This document shows positions 25,743 through 35,029 of a stretch of DNA of 64,000 nucleotides, one piece after another (the first letter of the stretch is position 1; each line of letters starts with the position of its first letter). The notes below the pieces were generated by a model. It had not been told where the DNA came from, did no database searches, and saw only the letters and a program-made list of their open reading frames with translations. This DNA is from Deinococcus aestuarii (GTDB lineage Bacteria; Deinococcota; Deinococci; Deinococcales; Deinococcaceae). Both the position numbers and the translations under genes were made by a program. The stretch covers positions 1 through 64,000 of the forward strand of contig NZ_JAHKSN010000007.1 of NCBI RefSeq assembly GCF_018863415.1, written 5' to 3'.

Positions 25743-26909
25743 ATGACTGACCACGACAAGACCGCGCGTCCAGGCGCGCCCGGTGCCGCGCCGCCGGGGA
25801 ACGGGCCTTCCCCGCAGGAGACGGCCCTGTTCGACCACGCGCCCGTCGCCTCCTTCCTGCTGGATGCCCAGGGACGGATCCGGGAGGTCAACCGGCGAGG
25901 CGGCGCATTGCTCGGACTCGACCGGGAGGCGCTGCTGGGCCTGCCGCTGGGACGGTTCGTCGCCCCGGCGTCCCGGCCTCCCCTGGACGCGCTGCTCAGA
26001 CGGGTGCAGGACGCGCCCGCCTTGCAGAGCGAGGAGGTCCAGGTCGCCGGGCCGGACGGCGCCTTCCTGGAACTGCTCCTGAACGCCGTTCCCCACGGCG
26101 AGGGCGGCTGTCACCTCGTCGCCACCGAGGTCACGCCCTACCGGGAGGCGCAGCGCGCCTTACAAAGCGGGAACGCGGACCTCAGCGGGCAGCTTCAGGA
26201 ACGCACGGCCCGTGCCCGCGCCCTGAACGAGGAGCTGGAGCACGTCGTCACCACCTTCACCCGGCAACTTCAGCGCCCTACCACGCAAGCCATGAGCGTC
26301 CTCGGCCTGTTGCGCCGGGCGCTGGGAGAACAGCCGGAGGGTGTCACCCGGCCCCTGCTGCACATCGAGCGCGCGCTGCAGCAGATCGTCGCGCTCTTCG
26401 AGTCGGTGAACCGCTACATGCAGGGCCGGACCCTGCGCGCCCGCATCCGGCCCGTGGACCTGGGCGTCGTCCTGCGCGAGGTGCTCAAGGACATCCGGGT
26501 CCTGCTCGCCGACCGGAACGTGCAGCTCACCCACGACCCCCTGCCGGTGGTTCAGGGCGACAGTCAGGCGCTGACGGTGGTCTTTACCGAGTACCTCTCC
26601 AACGCCCTGAAGTTCACCCGCAGCCGGGACGAGGCCAGAATCCACATCCTGGTGGAGGAGACCGACTCGGCCTTCCACATCGGCGTGCGGGACAACGGGG
26701 TGGGCTTCGACCCGCGCGGGCAGGAGCGCCTCTTCCGGCTCTTCGGGCGCCAGCACCCGTCCAGCCAGTACGAGGGGTCGGGGCTGGGGCTGGCGGTGAT
26801 CCGGCGGGTGTGCGAACGATTCGGCGGCCGGGCCTGGGGGGAGGGACGACCCGGCGAGGGGGCGACCTTCTGGTTCGCCTGGCCCAAGCGTCCCGCCTTG
26901 CTGGAGTAG
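25743..26909 (+). CDS. PAS-domain histidine-kinase-like protein lacking the phospho-histidine
   Basis: 388 residues: PAS domain (about 25-135), a coiled linker, a helical dimerisation region (about 160-225) and an ATPase domain with N-box [12 protein letters not shown]1 [11 protein letters not shown]-box LFRLFGR and G2 [12 protein letters not shown]. In the dimerisation helix the family SHDLRxP reads TRQLQRP, so the phospho-accepting His is Arg174. The ATP site looks intact. No response regulator is adjacent. It may act as an ATP-binding pseudokinase or partner another kinase; the loss of autophosphorylation is inferred. Confidence 0.85.
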   Translation: MTDHDKTARPGAPGAAPPGNGPSPQETALFDHAPVASFLLDAQGRIREVNRRGGALLGLDREALLGLPLGRFVAPASRPPLDALLRRVQDAPALQSEEVQVAGPDGAFLELLLNAVPHGEGGCHLVATEVTPYREAQRALQSGNADLSGQLQERTARARALNEELEHVVTTFTRQLQRPTTQAMSVLGLLRRALGEQPEGVTRPLLHIERALQQIVALFESVNRYMQGRTLRARIRPVDLGVVLREVLKDIRVLLADRNVQLTHDPLPVVQGDSQALTVVFTEYLSNALKFTRSRDEARIHILVEETDSAFHIGVRDNGVGFDPRGQERLFRLFGRQHPSSQYEGSGLGLAVIRRVCERFGGRAWGEGRPGEGATFWFAWPKRPALLE

Positions 26910-26920
26910 GAGGGGCGGCC

Positions 26921-27247
26921 CTACCCGTCCCGGTCGAGCGCCTCCACCGCCGCCTCGCTCCAGGCCCGCCCGGCGTCGCCGCCCCACAGCAGCCAGGCGA
27001 TGTACCCGCGCGAGGGCTTGCCCTTTTCCTCCGTCTCGTCCAGGTTGTCGTGGGCGTGGCGGGGGAAGTACTGGGCGATGTGCCGCACCTCCTCCTCGCT
27101 GACCTCGCCGCCCTCCGCCAGCCGCCCGGCCATCTCCTCGCCGACCTCGGTGCCGCCGTAGCCGTGCTCCTCGCGCAGGCGCAGGCCCTTTTTCGCGTTC
27201 TCGCGCACGTCTGCCGGAACCTTCAGGTCCGCTGCTTTCTTCGCCAT
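26921..27247 (-). CDS. Conserved hypothetical, phage-type helical domain
   Basis: 108 residues, highly charged. The pattern PADVRENAKKGLRLREEHGYGGTEVG, then IAQYFPRHAHDN and SRGYIAWLLWGGDAGRAW resembles a domain often fused to phage capsid-maturation proteins, here alone. No other phage gene lies nearby. Function unknown. Confidence 0.75.
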   Translation of the reverse strand: MAKKAADLKVPADVRENAKKGLRLREEHGYGGTEVGEEMAGRLAEGGEVSEEEVRHIAQYFPRHAHDNLDETEEKGKPSRGYIAWLLWGGDAGRAWSEAAVEALDRDG

Positions 27248-27320
27248 GCCCCACCCTGACGCCCGCCTCCCGCCCTTGTCGGTAGCCCCTCACCCTATCG
27301 GAAGGCTTTACCGTCGGGGC

Positions 27321-28163
27321 ATGACCGACGCCGCCCCGCTTGACGCCCTCGACCACCGCATCCGGGGGGCGCTGGGAAGCGAGCCCCGGCTCTCCCACGC
27401 CCTCGCCTACGGCAGCCGCACGCAGGTGGACGCGCGCGGCCTGCCCCTGGGGGACCGCTGGAGCGACCTGGAATACTGGGCCTTCCTGAGAGCGGGCCAG
27501 ACCCTCGACCCCTTCGCGTTCCTGGGGGCCCTCGTGCCCGTCGCGCTGGCGGTCGTCAACCCCTTCGGTACCCCGAACGTCGTCACCTGGGACCTGACGC
27601 GGGTGGAACTGCACGTCGTCCCCGTGGAACGGCTGGAGGAGGTCGCCGGGTGGCCGAACACGGGCGACGACCCCGGGCGCATGGTGCTCAAGGACGCGGA
27701 CGGCCGGTTGCGGGAGGCGCTGGCGCGGCGGGCCGCCTCCCTGCCCTTCGGGGCCACCCTGCCGGAACCGCAGGTGGAGTACGACGGGGTGCTGCAAGGG
27801 CTGGTCTTCGGCTCGGCGGTGCTCGCCCGGGGCGAGGAGTTGCGCGCCTGGGATCAGATGTTCTGGGTGCGCGCCGGGTTGCTGCGGTTGGCGAGGGCAG
27901 CCTCGGACGCCCCGCAGCCCCCCAACCCCGCGCGCCGGGCGGAGGGGGACCTCCCGGATCGCTGGCACCGGGCGCTGCGGGCCACCGTCTCGGGTGTGGC
28001 GGCTCCGCAGGCGTACCTCCGGGCGCTGGAGTTGTCCGGCGAACTGGCCGGGGCCCTGCGGCTGGACCCGCGTCAGGGCGTCCGGGCCGCCCTCGGCGCA
28101 CGGCTCACCTCCCCCGGAGTCCACCCCCACCGGGGTCAGGCGGGAGGGTGGGCCACCCCCTAG
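27321..28163 (+). CDS. Nucleotidyltransferase-like protein (lincosamide-nucleotidyltransferase type)
   Basis: 280 residues. AYGSRTQVDARGLPLGDRWSDLEYW has the G-S-x(n)-D-x-E arrangement of Pol-beta-type nucleotidyltransferases, and VTWDLTRVELHVVP could supply the third acidic residue. Layout and length resemble aminoglycoside/lincosamide nucleotidyltransferases, but no substrate can be assigned. ATG 6 bases after TACCGT, a leaderless start. Confidence 0.65.
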   Translation: MTDAAPLDALDHRIRGALGSEPRLSHALAYGSRTQVDARGLPLGDRWSDLEYWAFLRAGQTLDPFAFLGALVPVALAVVNPFGTPNVVTWDLTRVELHVVPVERLEEVAGWPNTGDDPGRMVLKDADGRLREALARRAASLPFGATLPEPQVEYDGVLQGLVFGSAVLARGEELRAWDQMFWVRAGLLRLARAASDAPQPPNPARRAEGDLPDRWHRALRATVSGVAAPQAYLRALELSGELAGALRLDPRQGVRAALGARLTSPGVHPHRGQAGGWATP

Positions 28164-28268
28164 ACTGTGAGCTCCTGTGAGGGCCGCCCTGGAGGGCGTC
28201 GCACCCCGCACGGCGGCCCGGAGGGGCGTGAAGGCCTTCACAGCATCCGGACCGCGGAGGAGCTTAAG

Positions 28269-28925
28269 ATGGCGTTTGTGTCCAATGATACATCTCGACC
28301 CGCTCGCGCCCGCAGCCCCGAGGAAAAAGGCCAACGCCGCGACGACATCCTCCGGGCGGCCGAGCGGCTGTGGGCCAAGACGCCGCACGCCGAACTCAGC
28401 ATGAATCAGGTGGCCCGGGAGGCCAAGCTCGCCAAGGGCACCCTCTACCTGTATTTCGACACGAAAGAGGAGATGTTCCTCGCGCTGCTGACCGAGCACC
28501 TCCAGCGGTGGGTCGGCGGTCTGGTGGCCCTGCTCGACGAGCGCCGCCCGCAGACGCCGGGTGAGGTGGCCGACGTGCTGGTCGCCTCCGCCCGGGGCCA
28601 CGAGGAACTGCGGCGGCTGCTGATCCTGCTCGGCACGGTCCTGGGCCAGAGCGAGGGGCTCGACCTCACCCTGCGCTTCGGACGCGAGGTCCGGCGAATG
28701 CTCCAGCCGGTGGTGGAGCGTTTCCCCTTCGCCCCCGAGGTCACCCTGCGTGTCCTGATCCACGCCCACGCCCTGGGCATGGGCTGGCAGCACGCCAGCG
28801 AGGAGAGCTTCGCCACCGACTTCGTGCGGCGCCAACATGACCTCGCCTTCCTCGTCCCCCGCTTCGAGCCCGAATTCGGCCTCGCCCTGCGCGCCGTCAT
28901 CGAGCGCCTCGCCGCCGATGCGTAG
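28269..28925 (+). CDS. TetR family regulator
   Basis: 218 residues. HTH: ELSMNQVAREAKLAKGTLYLYFDTKEEMF (quoted in part: AKGTLYLYFDTKEEMF). The ATG follows GGAGGAGCTTAAG. It lies directly upstream of the MFS transporter gene with a 173-base gap containing a 14-bp palindrome, so it probably controls that transporter. Confidence 0.92.
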   Translation: MAFVSNDTSRPARARSPEEKGQRRDDILRAAERLWAKTPHAELSMNQVAREAKLAKGTLYLYFDTKEEMFLALLTEHLQRWVGGLVALLDERRPQTPGEVADVLVASARGHEELRRLLILLGTVLGQSEGLDLTLRFGREVRRMLQPVVERFPFAPEVTLRVLIHAHALGMGWQHASEESFATDFVRRQHDLAFLVPRFEPEFGLALRAVIERLAADA

Positions 28926-28972
28926 GCGGGTGGTGGTGACGGGAGCGTCCGCCTCACCTCTCAGGTCGGTCC

Positions 28973-28986
28973 TGTAACCGGTCACA
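28973..28986. promoter_or_regulatory. Palindrome between TetR and MFS genes, possible operator
   Basis: TGTAACCGGTCACA is symmetric at 12 of 14 positions, with a TGT...ACA frame typical of small regulator operators. It lies about 90 bases before the MFS promoter. Confidence 0.45.
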
Positions 28987-29070
28987 AGGGGGTTGGGCCG
29001 CTCAGGTTCCGTGAACGGATGCCCTCCTCCCCCTGTTTCCGGGCGGGCGGGGTACTTCTAGCCTTACCGC

Positions 29071-29093
29071 GCGGTCAGGGGATTGATAGACTG
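29071..29093 (+). promoter_or_regulatory. Promoter of the MFS gene
   Basis: A TTACCG-like -35 is followed after 17 bases by TAGACT (29088-29093 or one base either side), ending 6 bases before the ATG. Confidence 0.5.
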
Positions 29094-29098
29094 CCCGC

Positions 29099-30328
29099 AT
29101 GACCGCCGCCTCCCACGCCCCACGCGGCAAGCCCCAGTTGATCCTGTTTCTGACGATTTTCGTCGCCATGCTCGGCCTGAGCGTGCTCTTTCCGATCGTC
29201 GCGCCGCTCGGGCGGCAGCTCGGGCTCAGCGAGACGCAGGTCGGGTGGTTTTCGACGGTCTACAGCCTCGCCCAGTTTCTCTTCGCGCCGATCTGGGGCA
29301 GCCGCAGCGAGCGGGTGGGCCGCAAGCCCGTCCTGATCCTGGGGCTCGTGGGCTTCTCGCTGAGCTTCGGCCTCTTCGGGCTGTTCGCCACGCTGGGGGC
29401 GCGGGGCGTGCTGACGGGCGGGGTCCTCTTCGCCCTGCTCGTCGCGGCCCGGCTCGTCGGCGGCCTGCTCTCCAGCGCGACCCTCCCCACCGCCCAGGCG
29501 ATGATGGCCGACCTGAGTTCGGAAAAAGACCGCGCCGCCGCCCTGGGTCTCATCGGCGCGGCCTTCGGGCTGGGGGTGGTGTTCGGGCCCGCCATCGGCG
29601 CCCTTCTCTCCGGCTTCGGGCTCACGGTGCCGATCTTTTTCAGCGCGGGGCTGGGGCTCGTGACCGCCCTCGCCGCCTTCCTCACCCTGCCCGAGACGCG
29701 CCGGGCGGGGCAGGGCACCTCGCCGAAGGGGGACCGCCGCGCGCTGCTGCGTCAGCCCGGCATCGGGCTCTTCCTCGCCGTGAGTGCGCTGTACACGCTC
29801 GCCAGCGTGGGGATGGAGCAGACCATCGGCTTTTACGTGCAAGACACCCTGCGCCTCGACCCCGCGCAGACCGCCCGCACCGTCGGCACGATGCTCGCCG
29901 TCTTCGGCTTCGTCGCCGCCGCCGTGCAGGGGGGCGCGATCCGGCCCCTGAGCCGGAAGATCGCCCCCGGCCCCCTGATCACCCTCGGTCTCGTGATCAT
30001 GGGCGCGGGCATGTTCCTGCTGCCCCTGACCTCGACCTTCTGGACGATCACCGCCGCCCTGGCCGTGATCGGGGCGGGCAGCGCCATCCTGGGGCCCAGC
30101 CTGAGCGCGGCCCTGTCCCTGAGCGTCGGGCAGGGGCGTCAGGGCGCCGTCGCGGGGCTGAACAGCAGCGCCCTCGCCCTGGGGCGCATGACCGGCCCCC
30201 TGCTCGGCACCGGCCTCTACCAGAGCGCCGGACACGCCGCGCCGTACCTCCTGAGCGGCGGGGTCCTCGCCGCCCTGCTCGTGTGGACGCTGGTGGCCCG
30301 GCCCGAGGTGCGGCAGGCGAGCGCGTAG
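29099..30328 (+). CDS. MFS transporter (multidrug-efflux type)
   Basis: 409 residues with about 12 membrane helices. Motif A is [17 protein letters not shown] between helices 2 and 3, and [12 protein letters not shown] corresponds to the motif C region of drug/H+ antiporters. It probably expels a drug-like compound by proton antiport. ATG 6 bases after TAGACT. The TetR gene upstream is the likely regulator. Confidence 0.92.
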   Translation: MTAASHAPRGKPQLILFLTIFVAMLGLSVLFPIVAPLGRQLGLSETQVGWFSTVYSLAQFLFAPIWGSRSERVGRKPVLILGLVGFSLSFGLFGLFATLGARGVLTGGVLFALLVAARLVGGLLSSATLPTAQAMMADLSSEKDRAAALGLIGAAFGLGVVFGPAIGALLSGFGLTVPIFFSAGLGLVTALAAFLTLPETRRAGQGTSPKGDRRALLRQPGIGLFLAVSALYTLASVGMEQTIGFYVQDTLRLDPAQTARTVGTMLAVFGFVAAAVQGGAIRPLSRKIAPGPLITLGLVIMGAGMFLLPLTSTFWTITAALAVIGAGSAILGPSLSAALSLSVGQGRQGAVAGLNSSALALGRMTGPLLGTGLYQSAGHAAPYLLSGGVLAALLVWTLVARPEVRQASA

Positions 30329-30342
30329 CCCCGCGGGCAAGG

Positions 30343-30375
30343 GGGAGGAGCGGAAATGTGTTCGCCGCTTCTCCC
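30343..30375. terminator. Hairpin between convergent MFS and orphan genes
   Basis: GGGAGGAGCGG and CCGCTTCTCCC pair at 10 of 11 positions around an 11-base loop. There is no T-run on either side. Confidence 0.5.
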
Positions 30376-30402
30376 TCCTCCGTTCTTCCACTTGGGTCTG
30401 GA

Positions 30403-30774
30403 TCACCTGTGGAAGAAGCCCACGTCGCTGATCGTCGCGGTGACCCTTCCCCTGTAGAGAGAGGCGTGACAGCTACCACCAACATAATCCCGGGCATCAT
30501 TGTAATAGGCCGTTATCATCGCCATATTTACATGGCCGGGTGGGTATGTCACCATATCGCCCCTTCCAGAGTATTGAAAACGAGTTTCGTCGAACCTGAT
30601 ACCATTGGGTTCTGCATAAAGCTCGATCAGTTGCAGTCTACAAGCCGACTCGAAGGCTGCGCGTGGAGGGGAGGTGTAATTATCGAGCACCCCCAGCACT
30701 GCGAAGAGAATGGGTACACAGATAAAAACCAAACATAAAATGTTGGGCTGTTTAGAGCTTGGTCGACCCCACAT
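30403..30774 (-). CDS. Orphan small membrane-anchored protein, low G+C
   Basis: 123 residues, not recognised. One membrane segment ([19 protein letters not shown], about residues 11-29), then an outside domain with two cysteines (SACRLQ, GGSCHAS) that may pair. Base composition is clearly more A+T-rich than the neighbours, so recent acquisition is likely. Start ATG at 30774. Confidence 0.65.
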   Translation of the reverse strand: MWGRPSSKQPNILCLVFICVPILFAVLGVLDNYTSPPRAAFESACRLQLIELYAEPNGIRFDETRFQYSGRGDMVTYPPGHVNMAMITAYYNDARDYVGGSCHASLYRGRVTATISDVGFFHR

Positions 30775-30909
30775 TTCTTCATGTTAACGCTTTCAAATGC
30801 TGACTATGCCTTGGACGGCGGGACGTGTCGAAGTGGTGTTCGAACTCCCCGGTGGGGCGCCACCTCCAGATGTGTGTGGCCCTCACGGGGTCTCCGTTAT
30901 CCTGCCCCG

Positions 30910-32187
30910 GTGACCCCTCCGCGCCCCACCTTCAACCCGGCCCGCGCCCTCGCCGTGCGCGTCCTGACGCGCGTGCTGGCGGGTGAGACCTTCGCGGCCC
31001 CGGCGCTCGACGCCGCGCTCGCGGACGCCCGGCTCCCGGCGCGGGACGCGGGGCTCGCCACCCACGTCGTGTACGGGACGCTGCGGTACGCGCCGGTGCT
31101 GGACGCCGCCCTGACGCCGCTGCTGCGCGGAGAGACGCACCCCAAGACGCGCTCGCTCCTCCTCGCCGGGAGCTTCGAGAAGCTGGTGCTGGGTACGCCC
31201 CCGCACGCGGTCGTCAGCGAATATGTGGGCCTGGCCCGGGGCGCGCGGCTGGCCCCCTCGGGGCTGGTGAACGCGGTGCTGCGGCGGGTGGAGCGGCCCG
31301 CCGAGACGGAGGAGACGCGCTTCGCCCTGCCGGGGTGGTTGATCGGGGTCTTCCGCCGCGCCTACGGGGAGCGGGCGGACGCCGTTCTCGCCGACCTGCT
31401 CACCCCGCAGCCGCTGTGGCTCAGCCTCTCGGAGACGGGGGTGGCGAGCCTGAAGGAGGAGGGCAGCGTCGTCGAGCCCGGCCCGAACGGGGTGGACCGG
31501 GTGACCCTCTCGCGGCCCCTGCGCGAGACGGCGGCGTACCGGGGGGGACAGGCCCAGCCCATCAACCCCGCCAGCCTCGCCGTCGTGGACGCGCTGGGGG
31601 AGGTGGAGGGCTCGCGTGTCCTCGACCTCGCCGGGGGGGCGGGGGTCAAGGCCGCGATGCTCGCCGCGCGGGGGGCGAGCGTGACGAGCGTGGACCTGAT
31701 CGCCCGCAAGCACGACGCCGCCCGGGCCAACCTGCGACGGCTCGGGCTCCAGGCCGACTTCCTGACCCACGACCTCACCGCGCCGCTGGACGTGGCGCCC
31801 GCGCCCTTCGTCCTTCTCGACGCCCCCTGCACGGGGACGGGCACCCTGCGCTCGCACCCCGAAATCAAGCTGCGCCTCACGCCCGAGGTGGTAGGGGAGA
31901 TGGCGGCGTTGCAGGCGCGAATGCTCCCGAACGCGGCGGCCCTGGTGGAGCCCGGCGGCGTGCTGGTCTACAGCGTGTGCAGCGTGACTTCGCAGGAGGG
32001 GGAGGTGGTGGTGCGGGATTTCCTCGCGGCCCATCCCGACTTCGTGCCCGAACCCCTGCCCGAGCCCGACCTTCCCACCGTGCCCGCCGGAGACGGCGTG
32101 CTGACGGTGCCCGAGAGTGGCCTCGACGGCTTTTTCATCGCCCGGCTGAGGAGGAAGGAGGCGGGGGTGGTTACTTCGGCTGGGTGA
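30910..32187 (+). CDS. rsmB: 16S rRNA m5C methyltransferase RsmB
   Basis: 425 residues. NusB-like N-terminal domain (about 1-130) and a SAM-dependent domain: [15 protein letters not shown], catalytic motifs [17 protein letters not shown] (Pro-Cys) and [12 protein letters not shown] (second Cys), both needed for cytosine-5 methylation. E. coli RsmB modifies C967. The real start is GTG at 30910, 7 bases after TATCCT; upstream ATG codons lie in non-coding sequence. Confidence 0.93.
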   Translation: MTPPRPTFNPARALAVRVLTRVLAGETFAAPALDAALADARLPARDAGLATHVVYGTLRYAPVLDAALTPLLRGETHPKTRSLLLAGSFEKLVLGTPPHAVVSEYVGLARGARLAPSGLVNAVLRRVERPAETEETRFALPGWLIGVFRRAYGERADAVLADLLTPQPLWLSLSETGVASLKEEGSVVEPGPNGVDRVTLSRPLRETAAYRGGQAQPINPASLAVVDALGEVEGSRVLDLAGGAGVKAAMLAARGASVTSVDLIARKHDAARANLRRLGLQADFLTHDLTAPLDVAPAPFVLLDAPCTGTGTLRSHPEIKLRLTPEVVGEMAALQARMLPNAAALVEPGGVLVYSVCSVTSQEGEVVVRDFLAAHPDFVPEPLPEPDLPTVPAGDGVLTVPESGLDGFFIARLRRKEAGVVTSAG

Positions 32188-32243
32188 GGGGGGTGACAGC
32201 TTGAGGGCAGGGTGTCTTGATTAGGTTTGCCCCCACCCCCCAG

Positions 32244-32270
32244 CCCCCTACCCCCAAAGGGGGCAGGGGG
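32244..32270. repeat. Intergenic hairpin repeat, copy 1
   Basis: CCCCCTACCCCC / GGGGGCAGGGGG with an AAA loop. It is one of four C-run/G-run hairpins in the window. The surrounding 470-base gap (32188-32660) shows no supportable gene. Confidence 0.6.
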
Positions 32271-32479
32271 AGTGGCGCTGCGCTCGGCAAGGGCACACGG
32301 GCGGCGTGGGTGGACGGGTCCTTCTGAACGCAAGGTGTGATCTTGTCGCAACCCGTCTGCGGGCCCACCGTCTCGCTGCGCGAGCCGACGTGGCCGTGGG
32401 CCAGGAGCGTTCAGTCACCGGCACTCATGGGGCGTCTAGATTGACGTTTTGGACAGCGCAAAGGCTTTGGCTTGCCTGC

Positions 32480-32538
32480 TCCCTCTCCCCTTGCGGGTGA
32501 CTCGGAGAGCTGCGAAGCAGAGGGCCGGGGTGAGGGGG
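32480..32538. repeat. Intergenic hairpin repeat, copy 2
   Basis: TCCCTCTCCCCTTGCGGG at the left and GGGTGAGGGGG at the right, with an inner CGGAGAGCTGCGAAGC segment. Such CCCTCTCC..GGTGAGGGG elements are REP-like and recur in many genomes (from memory). Confidence 0.6.
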
Positions 32539-32582
32539 CGTGTGACCACCTCCACGGCCCGGGGGATGCCCTCGCCCTGCGC

Positions 32583-32633
32583 TCCTTCCCCCTTGTATGG
32601 CTTGGTACAGCCTTGCAGAGGCGGGGAGGGGGT
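32583..32633. repeat. Intergenic hairpin repeat, copy 3
   Basis: TCCTTCCCCCTTG at the left and GCGGGGAGGGGGTG at the right around a GGCTTGGTACAGCC core, the same type as copy 2. Confidence 0.55.
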
Positions 32634-32660
32634 GCCGGACGCGGCCTGCCTCCTCCTTCT

Positions 32661-33383
32661 CTAACTGCTCAGCCCCTCGCCACCCAGCGCGGCGTCGAGC
32701 GCGACCTCGATCATCTGGTCGAAGGTCTGCTGGCGCTCCTCGGCGGTGGTCTCCTCGCGGGTGACGAGGTGGTCGGAGACGGTGAGGACGGTCAGGGCCC
32801 TCACGCCGTACCTGGCGGCGAGGGTGTAGAGCCCGGCGGCCTCCATCTCGACGGCGAGGACGCCGTACCGCGCCCAGAGCCGGAACTGGTCGGGATCGTC
32901 GTGGTAGAAGGTGTCCGAGGACATGATGTTGCCGACGTGGGTGGTAAAGCCCCGTTCCCGCGCGACCGTGTATGCCCGCATCAGCAGCCCGAAGTCGGCG
33001 ATGGGGGCAAAGTTCTTCGCGCCGAAACGGATGTTGTTGATGTTGGAGTCGGTGCAGGCGGCCTGCGCGAGCACGAGGTCGCGCACATGCACGCCTTCCT
33101 GGTACGACCCGCAGGTGCCCACCCGGATCAGGGTGCGGCAGCCGTAGTCCCGGATAAGTTCGTTGACGTAGATCATGCAGGAGGCGATGCCCATGCCGGT
33201 GCCCTGCACGCTGACGCGCTGGCCCTTATACGTGCCGGTGTAGCCCAGCATTCCGCGCACGGTGTTGTGCTGCATGGGATTCTCGAAGAACGTCTCGGCG
33301 ATGTGGCGGGCGCGCAGGGGGTCTCCCGGCAGCAGGACGGTCTCGGCGATCTGGCCGGGCTCGGCACTCAGGTGGACGCTCAT
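32661..33383 (-). CDS. deoD: Purine nucleoside phosphorylase, DeoD type
   Basis: 240 residues, typical length for the hexameric bacterial enzyme. [46 protein letters not shown] and LTVSDHLVT cover the phosphate and base sites. It splits purine nucleosides with phosphate. The ATG at 33383 is 7 bases after TAGCCT; the longer frame upstream is unlikely. Confidence 0.96.
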   Translation of the reverse strand: MSVHLSAEPGQIAETVLLPGDPLRARHIAETFFENPMQHNTVRGMLGYTGTYKGQRVSVQGTGMGIASCMIYVNELIRDYGCRTLIRVGTCGSYQEGVHVRDLVLAQAACTDSNINNIRFGAKNFAPIADFGLLMRAYTVARERGFTTHVGNIMSSDTFYHDDPDQFRLWARYGVLAVEMEAAGLYTLAARYGVRALTVLTVSDHLVTREETTAEERQQTFDQMIEVALDAALGGEGLSS

Positions 33384-33403
33384 GGGAGACAGGCTAGCAG
33401 GGG

Positions 33404-34145
33404 TCAGGCGCTTCCCCACTGGGCGGCGAGCCACTCGGCGTGGGGCATTCCCGAGGTGAGGATGCCCTGCTGGACCTCCCGCACGTCGTAGGGGACGGCG
33501 CGGAAGGTGGGTTGCCATCCGCCCGGCGCGCGGTCGAGGAGCAGGTATTCAGCCCGGGCGAGGTTCACATCCCGCCCGCCCCGCTGCTCGAAGGGCAGGC
33601 CGACGCTGCCGGGGTTGAGGAGGGTCCAGCCATCCAAGGTGCGGAGGAGGGGCTTATGGGTGTGGCCGCCGACCCAGCGGGCTTGCGTTCCGTAGGCAAC
33701 GCGCAGTGCATCGAGACGTGTCGCGGGCGTCTCCGCTCTCAACTCCTCGTCGTCCCGCTCCGGGCTCCCGTGGAAGCACAGGAGGTCGGGAAACCAGGAG
33801 GTCGGGAAACTCGGCGGTGGGGACATACTGGCGCACCATCTCCCGGTCAACCTCCGTCAACCCGGCATGACACCAGCCGTCGATCTCCCACAACTCGCGC
33901 TCGTCGGGGAAGCCGCGTGGCGTGAAGGGTCGGTGGGGTTCGAGCAGCATCCGGTCGGCGTTTCCGCGCACCACCGGACAGCCCGGCGCCGCCACCTCCG
34001 CGATGCACTCGCGCGGCCAGGCTCCACCCATCGCCACGTCGCCCAGGCAGATGAATGCGTCCGTACCCTGCGCCCGCAGGTCCGCCAGAGCCGCCCGGAG
34101 CGCCGGAAGGTTCCCGTGAATGTCTCCGAAGACCGCGAGCCGCAT
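33404..34145 (-). pseudogene. Metallophosphoesterase gene broken by a 16-bp tandem duplication
   Basis: Calcineurin-type phosphoesterase. The 5' frame (34145 onwards) gives MRLAVFGDIHGNLPALRAAL, CLGDVAMGG and VRGNADRM; the 3' frame gives LLCFHGSPERDDEEL and WVGGHTHKPLLRTLDGWTLLNPGS, together all five metal motifs. Between them CAGGAGGTCGGGAAAC occurs twice in tandem (33779-33794, 33795-33810). Removing one copy restores one frame of 241 residues, because 16 is not a multiple of three. Either the gene is inactive in this strain or the duplication is an assembly error. Confidence 0.9.
33779..33810. repeat. Perfect 16-bp tandem duplication
   Basis: Two identical adjacent copies, 33779-33794 and 33795-33810, inside the metallophosphoesterase frame. 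Confidence 0.97.
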
Positions 34146-34161
34146 GGGGCCAGCCTAGCGC

Positions 34162-34926
34162 TCAGCCCTCCAGCGGCCTCAGCACCGTTTGCAGCCCGCC
34201 GAAGGTCAGCTTCCGCTCCTCCCCATCCGGCAGGAAGGGCCGCAACCCCCCGTCGAGCCACGCCGCGACCTCCTCCGCCGTTTCATGTCCCGCGTCCGTG
34301 GCGGCGATGGTGTTCGAGTGGGTGAGGAGGTAGGCGACCAGAGCGGGCCGGGTGAAGGGCAGCGGGTGGGTGAAACGTTCCTCCGCGAGGGAGAAGCCCG
34401 CCTCCCGTGCCTCGGTCTCGCCGAAGGTGTAGGGGTGGCGGGGTGGAGCCGGATACCGCGCCCAGTACGCGGCCACGAAGCCGGCGAAGTCCCCCCGCCC
34501 CGGCATCTGTCCCTGGAAAAAGTCGTCGTACATGAACAGCACGCCGCCGGGCTTTAGCGTTCGCCGCGCCTCGGCCAGGAAGGCGGCCCGGTCGAACCAG
34601 TGAAAGGCCTGCGCCACCGTCAGCACGTCGAGCGCGTGGTTGGGAAGGGGCAGACTCTCCGCCTGCGCCCGCGCGTAGGTGACGCGGGGGTGCGGCGCCG
34701 CGCGGGCCAGCATCGCCGCCGAGGCGTCGAAGGCGTGGACGCGCTCCACCACCCCCGCGAGGGCCACGCTCGACAGGCCGGTGCCGCAGGCCACGTCGGC
34801 TCCGAGCGATCTTCCGTCGAGCAGGGGCGCGAGCCGCGCCATGAACAGCGGGTGGAAGAAGGGCCGCCCGGCGGCGTAACGGGCCGCGCCGTCCTGGCCC
34901 CCGAAGGGGTTGGCGGGGGAGGTCAC
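34162..34926 (-). CDS. Class I SAM-dependent methyltransferase
   Basis: 254 residues. Motif I is GADVACGTGLSSVALA, then VHAFDASAAMLARA, LDVLTVAQAFHWFDR and TLKPGGVLFMYDD, as in the UbiE/TAM (Methyltransf_11) group. Substrate unknown. GTG start at 34926, 6 bases after TACATT; the frame extends upstream but the extra residues do not fit the fold. Confidence 0.9.
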   Translation of the reverse strand: MTSPANPFGGQDGAARYAAGRPFFHPLFMARLAPLLDGRSLGADVACGTGLSSVALAGVVERVHAFDASAAMLARAAPHPRVTYARAQAESLPLPNHALDVLTVAQAFHWFDRAAFLAEARRTLKPGGVLFMYDDFFQGQMPGRGDFAGFVAAYWARYPAPPRHPYTFGETEAREAGFSLAEERFTHPLPFTRPALVAYLLTHSNTIAATDAGHETAEEVAAWLDGGLRPFLPDGEERKLTFGGLQTVLRPLEG

Positions 34927-35029
34927 GGGGCCAATGTACGCCTGCCCGCGGCGTTCCTCTTGTCCGGACCCGGGCGGGCAGCCGAACGCTCCCGGCAGGG
35001 CCTGGCGAGGCTCCAGACCCACGCTCGGT

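Noticed and set aside
32341..32660. Small plus-strand ORFs in the rsmB-deoD gap
   Set aside because: They coincide with C-run/G-run hairpin repeats and have no ribosome sites.
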